Counted from the stretch's first letter, positions 15,587-26,156 are shown. The stretch: 29,674 nt of DNA from JBHHZJ01 sp046758005 (GCA_046758005.1 JBHHZJ010000037.1:1-29674), one strand, 5' to 3'. Numbers and translations are program-made. The notes: a model not told the origin generated them from the sequence alone.

Positions 15587-17149
15587 TCAGTGCAGCAGCG
15601 ATGGAAAGGCGCGCTGCCGACAGTCGGCCCGCTCACACAGCCGGCAATGAACGCCGACGGGCACGGCCGCCTCGGCGTCGCGCACGCCCAGCCCGTCCGC
15701 GTAGACCAACCGGTCGGCGAACGACACCTCGCAGCCGATCGAGACCGAGTAATAGGTCCGCGGCGCTCGGTACCCCGCCCCCCGCTTAGTGCCGGCGCGC
15801 GAGACGAAGAGATAGGTCGAGCCGTCGGTGAGTCGCGCCAGCTGCGCGTCGATCCGCCCCGGGTTCATGAAGGCGCTGTGCACGTTCCAGCGCGGGCAGG
15901 CGCCGCCGAACCGCGGGATTCGCAGCCCGGAGGCGCTGAACCATTTGACGATGTTGCCGGCAATGTCCAGGCGCAGGAAATGGAACGGGACGCCCTCGGC
16001 GTCGGGGCGCTGCAAGGTGGTCAGGCGGTGGCAGACCTGCTCGAAGCTGGCGCCGAAACGCTGCTGCAACAGCTCGAGGTCGTGGCGCAGCTCCCGCGCC
16101 GCCTCGAAGAACGCGTCGTAGGGCATGAGCAGGGCCCCGGCGAAGTAGTTGCCGAGCGCCTCGCGCACCATGGCCTGCGCGGCCGGTGTGGACAGCTCCG
16201 CCGCCGCCAGGCGCGCCTCGATCTCCGCCGCGCAGGACAGCAGCCCGAGCTGGCGCGCGGCCTGGAAGCTGCGGCTGCTCGGCGCCAGCACCTCCGAAAG
16301 AAACAGGCAGCGCCGCTCGGGATCGTAGCGGCGCAGGGATTCCGGCTCGCGACCGCAGGGCACGATGCGGACCGCAACACCGTGTTCCCGTTCGAGACGC
16401 GCGGCCAGCGCCTCGAAGGCGTTGGCGCCGTTAAGCCGCAACTCGCCCCACACGGCCTCGGCGGCGGTCTCGAATTCCGGAAAGTGGTTGCCCTGGGCGT
16501 GCAGGTAGTCGACCACCTCCTCGCTCGGCGAATCCACGGCGCGCAATTTGCCCTGGCCGTGGCCACAGATGAAATCGAACAGCTCGTTGACGAGATCGGT
16601 CAGCTTCTCGCTCTCCTCGACCACGGTGCCGATGTATTGCTGTCGCCTGATCGCGGAAAGATCGACGTTGTCGCGGAGGATTTCCGAGAACGAGCGGATC
16701 GAGGTCAGCAGGGTGAGCAGCCGGTGGCTGGAGGCCTCCAGGAACGGGTTGTCGGACAGGCGCTCGCTCAGGCCGAGCGCCTCCTCCCGGGCGCTCCGGT
16801 AGGCACGATAGAGGGACAGGATCGCGTGGGCGATGCCGGGGGCCGCACCGACCAGCTCGTTCAACTCGTCCCGGCCGAGCGCGTGTTCGCCGAACAGGGA
16901 ATCGCCGAAGACCTCTGTCAGGTCGGACAACAGCCGCGCCTCCTCGTTGCCGGAAAACGATTGCAGGTCGATCCCGAAAAGCTCGCCCATTTTGAGCAGC
17001 AGGGCGCGAGTCAACGCGCGCTGGTTGTGCTCGATCAGGTTCAGATAGCTTGGCGAAATGCCCAGTTTCGCCGCCATCTCGACTTGGGTGAGCCCGTTCT
17101 GCCGGCGCAGGCGACGCACCTTGTGGCCGACCAAAGCTGGCCTTGGCAT
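15587..17149 (-). CDS. XRE-family regulator of the short-chain fatty acyl (ScfR/DUF2083) type with a HisKA-like insert
   Basis: A 520-residue regulator. Residues 8-65 are an XRE helix-turn-helix (KVRRLRRQNGLTQVEMAAKL then SPSYLNLIEHNQRALT). The C-terminal half matches ScfR/RamB-type regulators, ending in a cysteine-rich PVGVHCRLCERADCRQRAFP. Such proteins control propionate/acetate metabolism genes in response to acyl-CoA or fatty acids. Between the two lies a segment (about 138-205) resembling a histidine kinase dimerisation domain: SHRLLTLLTSIR with His142, then EESEKLTDLVNELFDF. No HATPase domain follows, and Glu after the His is replaced by Arg. The start at 17149 has GGGAGG upstream. It is divergent from the symporter gene across an AT-rich control region, so control of that gene is likely. 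Confidence 0.88.
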   Translation of the reverse strand: MPRPALVGHKVRRLRRQNGLTQVEMAAKLGISPSYLNLIEHNQRALTRALLLKMGELFGIDLQSFSGNEEARLLSDLTEVFGDSLFGEHALGRDELNELVGAAPGIAHAILSLYRAYRSAREEALGLSERLSDNPFLEASSHRLLTLLTSIRSFSEILRDNVDLSAIRRQQYIGTVVEESEKLTDLVNELFDFICGHGQGKLRAVDSPSEEVVDYLHAQGNHFPEFETAAEAVWGELRLNGANAFEALAARLEREHGVAVRIVPCGREPESLRRYDPERRCLFLSEVLAPSSRSFQAARQLGLLSCAAEIEARLAAAELSTPAAQAMVREALGNYFAGALLMPYDAFFEAARELRHDLELLQQRFGASFEQVCHRLTTLQRPDAEGVPFHFLRLDIAGNIVKWFSASGLRIPRFGGACPRWNVHSAFMNPGRIDAQLARLTDGSTYLFVSRAGTKRGAGYRAPRTYYSVSIGCEVSFADRLVYADGLGVRDAEAAVPVGVHCRLCERADCRQRAFPSLLH

Positions 17150-17188
17150 GACGGCGCCTCCCTTGGGCCCTGGGCCGCGTGGTTTAAT

Positions 17189-17231
17189 TTTTACAGACAT
17201 TCGATTTTGTTGGTGGGAATTTTACAAAATT
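17189..17231. promoter_or_regulatory. Candidate operator: AT palindrome plus upstream half-site
   Basis: AATTTTACAAAATT (17218-17231) is a perfect inverted repeat with a 2-base centre in otherwise GC-rich DNA. The heptamer TTTTACA recurs at 17189-17195 and 17220-17226, 31 bases apart, close to three helical turns. The site sits in the divergent gap between the ScfR-type regulator and the symporter. RamB/ScfR sites known to me are of the AAAGTTTGCAAA kind, similar in form, not identical. Binding by the adjacent regulator is inferred. Confidence 0.45.
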
Positions 17232-17254
17232 TCTCCAGGTATGCCAGTACGTTA

Positions 17255-17282
17255 TTGACGCCTTGCGCGCGACATTAATAAT
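17255..17282 (+). promoter_or_regulatory. Sigma-70-type promoter for the symporter
   Basis: TTGACG (17255-17260), a 16-base spacer and AATAAT (17277-17282) form a good promoter on the plus strand, 24 bases beyond the AT palindrome. Transcription would start near 17290, leaving a leader of about 128 bases before the proposed TTG start at 17418. Confidence 0.55.
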
Positions 17283-17417
17283 GAAGAAATTCCTGGGTTT
17301 AGCATTAGTGCCGCAACCTAAGGGATACGGTGGCCCCGGACCCATAAGATCCAAATCGAATTGGACACCCGTAGAACCGGATTTCGGGGGAACGGTACTA
17401 GTTGGGAGGGCATAGCC

Positions 17418-19397
17418 TTGACACCGAAAGTAATTTGGCTGTTCGTCTTCGTCGCGCTCTATTGGGCCTATTGCATCTTCTGGGGCATCAAGAGCGCGCA
17501 AAGGGCTAGAACGGCGAGCGACTACTTCATCGCCGGGCGGCAGCTGTCCATGTGGGTCTTCGTGTTGGCGGCCACCGCCACGTCGTTTTCCGGATGGACC
17601 TTCATGGGCCACCCGGGCCTCGTCTACCGCGACGGGTTCCAGTACGCCTACGCATCGTTCTACACGATCACGATTCCCTTCACCGGCGTGCTGTTCCTGA
17701 AACGCCAGTGGATCCTCGGGAAACGCTTCGGCTACGTGACGCCGGGCGAGATGTTGTCCGATTATTTCCAAGGGGACGCGATTCGGATCCTGACGGTGCT
17801 CGTGGCCCTGTTGTTCTCCATCCCGTACCTGGGCGTTCAGCTCGGCGCGTCGGGCTTCCTGTTCAACGTGCTGACCGACGGCCTCATCCATCAGGAGTGG
17901 GGCATGTGGATCCTGTCCCTGGTGGTGCTGATCTACGTGGCCTCCGGCGGCCTGCGTGCGGTGGCCTACGTGGACACGCTGCAGTGCATCCTGCTGGCCA
18001 TGGGCATCGTGATCACGGGTCTCATCGCGCTTGATCTGGCCGGCGGCTGGGCCGCACTGAACGAGGGATTCGGGCGCCTGGCGGCCTCGGACATCGGCAA
18101 GTGGGGCGTCACCGCAGATGGCTACAACGCCTATTTCGCCATCCCGGGCGTGATCCAGTTCACCGCCGGCCTCGGCAAGGAAACCCCGGTCGGCGGCCTA
18201 TGGACCGGGATCATGGTGCTCACCTACATGTTCGCGCTGATGGGCATCCAGTCGGCCCCCGCTTTTTCCATGTGGTCTTTCGGCAACACCAATCCGAAGC
18301 CCTTCGCGCCGCAGCAGGTGTGGGCCTCGTCCTTCGGCATCGGCCTCATCCTGTTCTTCTTCACTGCCTTCCAGGGCATGGGGGCGCACCTCCTGGGGGC
18401 CAACCCGGCGGTCAACGAGGCCGGCCTTGCGATCAGCCAAGTCCTGGACGGCGCCGCGATTTCCAAGAAGCCGGACAGTTTGGTGCCCTATTATTTCAAC
18501 GAGATCGCGGACACCATGCCGTGGCTGGTCGGCCTGCTCGCGGTGTGCGCGCTGGCGGCCATGCAGTCGACCGGGGCGGCCTACATGTCCACGGCCGGGG
18601 CGATGCTGACCCGCGATCTGTACAAGCGCTACCTCAACCCCAGCGCCTCGCACGGCACGCAGAAGCTGTTCGGGCGTCTGGGGGTCGCGTTCATCGTCCT
18701 GTCGGCGCTACTGGTGGCCACCTTCTCGCGCGACGCGCTGGTGTTGCTCGGCGGTCTGGCGGTCGCCTTCGGCTTCCAGATGTGGCCGTCCTTGGCCGCG
18801 GTCTGCTGGTTCCCGTGGATCACCCGGCAGGGCGCCACGTGGGGCCTGGCGGCCGGCCTGTTGGCGGTCATCTTCACCGAGACCATCGGCCAGACCCTCA
18901 CCGGCGGCGCACTGCCCTGGGGCCGCTGGCCGTGGACCATCCACTCGGCCGGCTGGGGCATCTTCTTCAACCTCGGCGTGTGCCTCATCGTCTCGGCGAT
19001 GACGCAGAACGAGGCGGCGCGTGAGCACCGCATGAGTTACCACAACTTCCTGCGCGAGCACGCCAGCCTGTCGATGGACAAGCGCAGGTTGATCCCGATC
19101 GCCTGGATCATCACGCTGGCGTGGCTGTTCTTCGGCATCGGCCCGGGCGCGGTGATCGGCAACACCATCTTCGGCAACCCGAACGACGCCGCCACCTGGA
19201 TCTTCGGCATGCCGTCGATCTGGGCTTGGCAGATCCTGTTCTGGCTGCTCGGGGTCGGGATGATGTGGTTCCTGGCCTACAGGATGGAAATGTCGACCGT
19301 GCCGGACAAGGAGGTCGAGGCTCTGACCGAGGACATCGGCGACCTGGGCATCCAGCCGACGGCGCAGATGGGCACAACCACCGGACCGGCCGAATAA
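17418..19397 (+). CDS. Sodium:solute symporter (SSS family)
   Basis: A 659-residue polytopic inner-membrane protein with about 13 hydrophobic spans. SSS-family marks are DYFIAGRQLSMWVFVLAATA near residue 35, FSGWTFMGHPGLVY, and the helix with MQSTGAAYMSTAGAMLTRDL, which matches the sodium-binding core of PutP/PanF/ActP-type carriers. I place the start at TTG 17418 because GGGAGGG lies at 17404-17410 and the first membrane span follows at once; the longer frame from TTG 17361 has no ribosome site and adds 19 polar residues. It sits divergent from a fatty-acyl-type regulator, so a short-chain monocarboxylate is the likeliest substrate, though proline, pantothenate and sugars are carried by relatives. 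A terminator follows. Confidence 0.92.
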   Translation: MTPKVIWLFVFVALYWAYCIFWGIKSAQRARTASDYFIAGRQLSMWVFVLAATATSFSGWTFMGHPGLVYRDGFQYAYASFYTITIPFTGVLFLKRQWILGKRFGYVTPGEMLSDYFQGDAIRILTVLVALLFSIPYLGVQLGASGFLFNVLTDGLIHQEWGMWILSLVVLIYVASGGLRAVAYVDTLQCILLAMGIVITGLIALDLAGGWAALNEGFGRLAASDIGKWGVTADGYNAYFAIPGVIQFTAGLGKETPVGGLWTGIMVLTYMFALMGIQSAPAFSMWSFGNTNPKPFAPQQVWASSFGIGLILFFFTAFQGMGAHLLGANPAVNEAGLAISQVLDGAAISKKPDSLVPYYFNEIADTMPWLVGLLAVCALAAMQSTGAAYMSTAGAMLTRDLYKRYLNPSASHGTQKLFGRLGVAFIVLSALLVATFSRDALVLLGGLAVAFGFQMWPSLAAVCWFPWITRQGATWGLAAGLLAVIFTETIGQTLTGGALPWGRWPWTIHSAGWGIFFNLGVCLIVSAMTQNEAAREHRMSYHNFLREHASLSMDKRRLIPIAWIITLAWLFFGIGPGAVIGNTIFGNPNDAATWIFGMPSIWAWQILFWLLGVGMMWFLAYRMEMSTVPDKEVEALTEDIGDLGIQPTAQMGTTTGPAE

Positions 19398-19417
19398 GCG
19401 ATCCGGAACCTCAGCGC

Positions 19418-19451
19418 AAAGGGGGGAAGGGCGGACCTTCCCCCCTCTTTT
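19418..19451 (+). terminator. Rho-independent terminator after the symporter
   Basis: GGGGGGAAGG (19421-19430) pairs exactly with CCTTCCCCCC (19436-19445) over a 5-nt loop, with AAA before and a TCTTTT tail after. It lies 20 bases after the symporter stop and is the clearest intrinsic terminator in the window. Confidence 0.85.
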
Positions 19452-19535
19452 CGTTCGGCCGCGGGGCTTGTCCTCGGTCCGGCAATTTCCGATAAATTGT
19501 GCCGTGAACGCAGTGGGGCGAGGCGCCGGACCGCG

Positions 19536-19769
19536 ATGACGGAGCTCTTCACCGAGAAATACGCCCTGCTCTGGGCGGTGGCCCTGGCGGTGGCCCTGTT
19601 CTTCCCGGTGCGGAAGATGATCTGGGTCTTGAGCGTGCGCCGGGCCGAGCGGGACGGACGACAGGACGAGAGCCGGCGCCGGGCGCTCGGCAGACGCGCC
19701 AGCATGACCGCGGGTTTTTTGGTCCTCGTCTTCTCATACTTCTATACGCGCGTGATGTTCAAAGGCTGA
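19536..19769 (+). CDS. Small two-span membrane protein of unknown function (77 aa)
   Basis: The product has two hydrophobic spans (about residues 9-25 and 56-72) separated by a highly charged loop rich in Arg, Asp and Glu. It is not recognised. The ATG at 19536 is preferred over the longer frame from 19497, which adds a polar, arginine-rich head; the ribosome site (GAGG near 19520) is weak. It is followed after 2 bases by the TPR gene, so the pair is one unit. It starts beyond the symporter terminator and may use its own promoter. Confidence 0.65.
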   Translation: MTELFTEKYALLWAVALAVALFFPVRKMIWVLSVRRAERDGRQDESRRRALGRRASMTAGFLVLVFSYFYTRVMFKG

Positions 19770-19771
19770 CC

Positions 19772-20383
19772 ATGAACCCGGCCGTCCTCAGGCGCTTCGT
19801 CATCCTGATGGCGATCGGCGTCCTGGCCCTGGTGCTGTTCCAGACGTTCTACGACTATTTCACCTCGGGCGCGCCGGGCGACTACTACGTGCGCAAGGGC
19901 GACATCCGCCTGAGCGAGGGCAACTACGAGGAGGCGCTGGAGAACTTCGACAAGGCGCTGGCGGAGATGCCCGATCATCGTGGCGCCCTGATGGGCCGGG
20001 CCCTGGTTTTCATTCAGACGGAACGTTACGATGAGGCCATCGCCGAGCTCGACTACCTGATCGACTATCTCGAAAGGACGCTGGCCGCGGATGACGCGAC
20101 CGGGCGCGGGACGCTCGCCGCCGCCTACTCGAACCGGGGCATCGTCTACGACCGACTGGGCGAGTACGAAAAGGCGCTCGAAGACTACGTCGCCGGGCTC
20201 AACACCGACGAGGAGACCGTCGCCGGCCCGGACCTCTTCCACAAGATCCTTTACGGCTCGGACGACCTGTCCACCGTGCGCCGGCGCGCCCGCTACATTT
20301 ACGAGCAGCTTCGCTTGCCGGAGAGCGAGCGGGTCATGCGCATCCCCGAGCTCGACGCCAAGCAGCGCATGTACAAGCCCTGA
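19772..20383 (+). CDS. Membrane-anchored TPR protein
   Basis: A 203-residue protein with an N-terminal membrane anchor (about residues 9-26) and three tetratricopeptide repeats: about residues 38-71 (KGDIRLSEGNYEEALENFDK), 72-105 and 116-150 (AYSNRGIVYDRLGEYEKALE). The rest faces one side of the inner membrane, most likely the periplasm given the basic residues before the anchor. TPRs bind partner proteins. The start follows the stop of the 77-residue gene by 2 bases, with AAAGG upstream inside that gene. The family is common in this form and no specific function can be given. Confidence 0.85.
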   Translation: MNPAVLRRFVILMAIGVLALVLFQTFYDYFTSGAPGDYYVRKGDIRLSEGNYEEALENFDKALAEMPDHRGALMGRALVFIQTERYDEAIAELDYLIDYLERTLAADDATGRGTLAAAYSNRGIVYDRLGEYEKALEDYVAGLNTDEETVAGPDLFHKILYGSDDLSTVRRRARYIYEQLRLPESERVMRIPELDAKQRMYKP

Positions 20384-20405
20384 GCGTCGGCGGCGGCCCG
20401 CACGC

Positions 20406-20609
20406 TCAGCCGAAACGCACCAGGCCCAGCACGTCCTGGAACAGGACCATCAGGAAGAACACCGCGGCGATGCAGCCGAACAGCAGGCGCACGAAGTCGC
20501 GCCGCCCCTCCTCGTCGCGGTAGGTGATGCCGTGCCAAGCGATGAAGCCGGTGACCGCCAGGAAGATATAGTTGATCGGCTTTTCCCACTCGCCGGCGAA
20601 TTCGAACAT
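20406..20609 (-). CDS. Small two-span membrane protein of unknown function (67 aa)
   Basis: Two hydrophobic spans (about residues 11-28 and 38-60) flank a charged loop RDEEGRRDF. The ATG at 20609 has a TGAGG ribosome site a few bases upstream. The gene is convergent with the TPR gene (22-base gap) and lies 63 bases after the 170-residue gene on its own strand, probably in one operon. Its layout resembles the 77-residue protein at 19536, but no family was recognised. Confidence 0.7.
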   Translation of the reverse strand: MFEFAGEWEKPINYIFLAVTGFIAWHGITYRDEEGRRDFVRLLFGCIAAVFFLMVLFQDVLGLVRFG

Positions 20610-20672
20610 GGCCTCAGCTCGATGGTCCGCCGGTCGAGGCGTGCGCGCCGCGGCGCCTCGCAGGGCCCCGGG

Positions 20673-21185
20673 TTACGAGCCCCGCAGCTCGCCGCCTGGT
20701 GGCGGCGGCTCTTCGCCCTTGACCGGCCGGATCTCGTCCTCGTTGAAGTACGGCGGCAGGACCGAGGTCACCGACGGCGGCGAGAAGTACCCCACCAGGA
20801 TCCCGCCGCACACCACAAAGGCGATGCACATGACCGCAAACGCCAGGCGGCGCGCGCCCAGCGGCAGCGCCTTGTAGTAGTCGCAGTCGTAACGGTGATA
20901 GCCGGGGTCGCCGTCGTCCAACGCGCCCCGCTCGGCCAGATCGATGATCTGCCGCGCGTAATGCCGGGCCCAGGCGGGGACGTTGCTGTGCAGCATGTAG
21001 GCGCGGAAGATCCGGTCGCTCACCGCGGCCTGCATTTCGCGCCCGTACCAGCCGTAGTAGGCGAGTTGCAGCAACTGGAACTCGCCGATCTGCAGCAGGT
21101 TGGCCGCCCTGGCCACCTCGGTCCGTTCCGGATCGTCTTCCCGGTCCGGGCGCAGCAAGGTTTGGAAGAAACTTGCCATATTCAT
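20673..21185 (-). CDS. Single-span membrane protein of unknown function (170 aa)
   Basis: The product has a soluble N-terminal part of about 110 residues, helical and rich in aromatic residues (QLLQLAYYGWYGREM, YHRYDCDYYKAL), one membrane span (about 114-133) and a proline-rich, acidic tail. It has no signal peptide. I chose the ATG at 21185 (a second ATG at 21179 is equally possible); the longer frame adds an arginine-rich segment without support. It is the first gene of a short minus-strand pair with the 67-residue gene. No function is proposed. Confidence 0.72.
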   Translation of the reverse strand: MNMASFFQTLLRPDREDDPERTEVARAANLLQIGEFQLLQLAYYGWYGREMQAAVSDRIFRAYMLHSNVPAWARHYARQIIDLAERGALDDGDPGYHRYDCDYYKALPLGARRLAFAVMCIAFVVCGGILVGYFSPPSVTSVLPPYFNEDEIRPVKGEEPPPPGGELRGS

Positions 21186-21413
21186 GAGTTTAGACGGTGA
21201 AACCGTAATGGCAAGGCGGTGTTGGCGGCGCGGACTCGCCGCGCGCGGAAGCAAGCGCACGACGCAGCGCGCGCGCACGTTAAGCCGGCGAAGATTAAAT
21301 CTCCATCAACACGTGGACACGGTCTTGGAACGATTGCATCGTGCAACGTCGGAATGGTGCAACCCTGGGCGCGACGCACGCGCGGCGCTCGACACGACGG
21401 GACGGCGAATGCC

Positions 21414-22172
21414 ATGACGGACCCGCTATTCGACATCGGCGGCCGGCAGGTCCTGGCGGCCGGCGCGGCCAGCGGCATCGGCAAGGCGCTCGCCCGTGCG
21501 CTCGCCCAACGCGGCGCGCGCGTGCTGGTCGCCGACCTCGACGCCGCGGCGGCCCGCGAGGTCGCCGAGGGCCTGCCCGGGCCGGGCCACGATTCGTGCG
21601 CCCTCGACGTGCGCGACGAGGGGTCCTGCAAGGCCGCCGCGGCGCGCGCGCTGGACGGCGGAGGGCGGCTCGACGTGCTGCTCAACAGCGTCGGCATCTT
21701 CCGCACCGCCCCGGCCCTGGAGCTGTCCGGAGACGATTTCGCGGACACCCTCGCGACGAACGTGACCGGCGCCTTCCTGCTGTCGCGCCACGCCGGCAAG
21801 GCCATGGTCGCCCAGGGCGGCGGACGGATCGTCCACATCGCCTCGGTGTCAAGCCGGGTGACGAACCCGGAGTACGCCGCCTATGCGGCGAGCAAGGCGG
21901 CGCTTTCCCACCTGACCCGCGTGCTCGCCTTGGAGTGGGCGGCGCACGGCGTGACCGTCAACGCGATCGGCCCGGCGGTGATCGTGACCCCTCTGGTCGA
22001 GGACTTCCTCAAGAGGACCGGCAAGTACGACTTTCAGATGAGCCGCATCCCGATGCGCCGCTTCGCCACGGCCGAGGACCTGCTCGGCACGGTGCTCCTC
22101 CTCGCCTCGCCTGCCGGCGCCTTCATCACCGGCCAGACCATCTACGTCGACGGCGGCCGGACGCTGGTGTGA
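21414..22172 (+). CDS. Short-chain dehydrogenase/reductase (SDR)
   Basis: A 252-residue classical SDR. The cofactor motif is AAGAASGIGKA (Gly-x3-Gly-x-Gly), the usual NAG is NSVGI, the active site has the Ser in HIASVSS and the pair Tyr-x3-Lys in YAASK, and the C-terminus is GQTIYVDGGRTLV. The acidic Asp after VLVADLD at the end of the second strand suggests NAD over NADP. Relatives include sugar-acid dehydrogenases and 3-oxoacyl-ACP reductases; the substrate cannot be told. The ATG at 21414 gives the normal family length; the open frame starts much earlier. It is a single gene, transcribed away from the minus-strand pair. Confidence 0.92.
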   Translation: MTDPLFDIGGRQVLAAGAASGIGKALARALAQRGARVLVADLDAAAAREVAEGLPGPGHDSCALDVRDEGSCKAAAARALDGGGRLDVLLNSVGIFRTAPALELSGDDFADTLATNVTGAFLLSRHAGKAMVAQGGGRIVHIASVSSRVTNPEYAAYAASKAALSHLTRVLALEWAAHGVTVNAIGPAVIVTPLVEDFLKRTGKYDFQMSRIPMRRFATAEDLLGTVLLLASPAGAFITGQTIYVDGGRTLV

Positions 22173-22178
22173 GACAAA

Positions 22179-22204
22179 CCTTTTCACCAGTCCTTTTCAC
22201 CAGT
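22179..22204. repeat. Perfect 13-bp tandem duplication
   Basis: CCTTTTCACCAGT occurs twice head to tail (22179-22191 and 22192-22204), directly after the SDR stop codon. It is AT-richer than its surroundings. A slippage duplication is the simplest reading. Confidence 0.9.
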
Positions 22205-22358
22205 TCAGACGACGACCTTGGCGGTGATCCGACCGCTTCCCGTGTGGCCGTGGGCGGCGCCGGCGCGACGTAACCGGCGCCGAGACTCCACAGCGGCACG
22301 CCAAGGCGGTATGGTCGCATACGATCGGGGGTGAATGTGGGAAGAGAGGGGGGTGCCG

Positions 22359-23690
22359 ATGCGCAGATCTCTTTTTGGGGCCTACGCCGTCATGCTGACG
22401 TTCGTCGGCGTCCAAGGCTGCACGAGCAACAAGTACGTCGACACGGCCAACACGGCCGGGCCCTGGGACGGCACGAAGCAGCATCCGTTTCAAACCGTCC
22501 AGGACGGCATGAACGCGGGATGCAGCAACTGGGTTCTCGTCCGCAGCGGCATCTACGGCGAGAACGTCACCATGAAACGAGGCCGCAGGCTCGGCGCATG
22601 GCAGGCCGGCTTTCCGCCCCTGATCACGGCGAACACCGGCGCCGTTATTACCGCGCGCGGCAACAACACGATCGACGGCGTGATCCTGAGCGACGGTTCG
22701 ATCGGCGTGAAACTAGACGTCGCCGCCGCGCTCGACTCGACCGAGGAGACGGTTCTCAGGGTCCGCAACTCGGAATTCCGCGGCTTGAGTGAGGGCATCG
22801 ACGTATCCACCCCAAGCAACGCGGATTTCGGCGCCGGCGTCCGCAAGGTCGTGCGCCTGATCGTGCACCATAATTGGTTTAAGCCGATGGGCGGTTCCGG
22901 CCTGTTCGTCAATCTCACCGGGCCTCAGACCGGCGAGCTTCAGGTTTCCCTCGACGTGCGCGACAACGTCTTCCAGCAGACGTTCACCGGCGTCACGCTT
23001 CGCGCAGAGGGACAGGGTCCGAACCCCGGCGGCTTCGTGCGCGCCAGCTACGCCGGGTTCATCTCGAACAACCTGATCTTCGGCGGCCACAGCGGCATCA
23101 GTTTGCACGCCGAGAACCTGGGCAGCGTCGGTCCGATCATCAGCTACAACACGATCGCCGAACACGCCAACCACGGCATCGTCGCGTCGACCGATTCGGG
23201 ACCCGACGGCGCCGGCAGCGCCCATCCGTCGGTGATCGGCAACATCTTCGCGGCCAACGGCGCCGGAGCCGGCGCGGCGGCCGCCTACATGGAGTTCGAC
23301 TCCCGCACGTCTGCGGGAGAACTCAGCAACAATCTCTTCCACGACAACGAGAACAATTATTTCGATTTCGAATCGAATTCTTTCATCTCCTCCCAATCGG
23401 GGCTGAACACGCCGATCGTCAACAACCAGGTCGTGTTCTTCGGCGGCGGCAACAATCTGGTGGCGGACCCTCTGTTCGAGGACGGGGGGTTTCCGTGGGA
23501 GGGGGGAGTCATCAGCTTTAGCGGCGCCCACAGGTTCTTCCTGACCCAAAGCGGCGGGACGCTCAGCCCCGCGGTCGACGCCGGAAACATGTCGGCGGCG
23601 GATGCCGGGCTCGCCGAACGCTCGACGCGCACCGACCTGGCGCCCGACCAGGGGACGGCGGATATCGGGTTCCACTATAAGCAGCCGTAG
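22359..23690 (+). CDS. Exported right-handed parallel beta-helix protein, probable lipoprotein
   Basis: A 443-residue protein with an N-terminal hydrophobic segment and a possible lipobox (FVGVQGC, Cys near residue 21). The body has the Asn-rich, short-strand pattern of DUF1565/pectate-lyase-like beta-helices: FQTVQDGM near the start, repeated N-x-I/F units such as ISNNLIFGG, ISYNTIAEH, VIGNIFAANG and LSNNLFHDN, and the closing SPAVDAGN and DQGTADIGFHY. It should be at the cell surface or outer membrane and could bind or cut polysaccharide, though no catalytic residues can be named. The ATG at 22359 follows AGAGGGGGG; an ATG at 22335 adds eight residues. Confidence 0.8.
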   Translation: MRRSLFGAYAVMLTFVGVQGCTSNKYVDTANTAGPWDGTKQHPFQTVQDGMNAGCSNWVLVRSGIYGENVTMKRGRRLGAWQAGFPPLITANTGAVITARGNNTIDGVILSDGSIGVKLDVAAALDSTEETVLRVRNSEFRGLSEGIDVSTPSNADFGAGVRKVVRLIVHHNWFKPMGGSGLFVNLTGPQTGELQVSLDVRDNVFQQTFTGVTLRAEGQGPNPGGFVRASYAGFISNNLIFGGHSGISLHAENLGSVGPIISYNTIAEHANHGIVASTDSGPDGAGSAHPSVIGNIFAANGAGAGAAAAYMEFDSRTSAGELSNNLFHDNENNYFDFESNSFISSQSGLNTPIVNNQVVFFGGGNNLVADPLFEDGGFPWEGGVISFSGAHRFFLTQSGGTLSPAVDAGNMSAADAGLAERSTRTDLAPDQGTADIGFHYKQP

Positions 23691-23732
23691 CCGCCGCGCC
23701 GGCCGCGGCCCGAACCGGATGGGCCCGCTTGC

Positions 23733-26021
<2,289 letters not shown>

Positions 26022-26090
26022 GAGACCTCCCTGCGGCGCCGCGGCGCCTGGCGCCGTGCGCCGCGCGGCGATTTGGTTCACTCGTAACCG

Positions 26091-26119
26091 ATGTTAGAGA
26101 GCCGCCGGCGAGGCGTCAA
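26091..26119 (-). promoter_or_regulatory. Sigma-70-type promoter for maeB
   Basis: On the minus strand TTGACG (26119-26114), a 17-base spacer and TAACAT (26096-26091) give a good promoter. Transcription would start near 26084, leaving a leader of about 63 bases before the ATG at 26021. Confidence 0.55.
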
Positions 26120-26156
26120 AAAGAACGCGGGCCGGACGCGCGGTGCGCGCCGTGCC

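Noticed and set aside
22309..22322. Inverted repeat GTATG-GTCG-CATAC before the beta-helix gene
   Set aside because: Five-base arms are expected by chance at this density and no promoter or regulator supports it.
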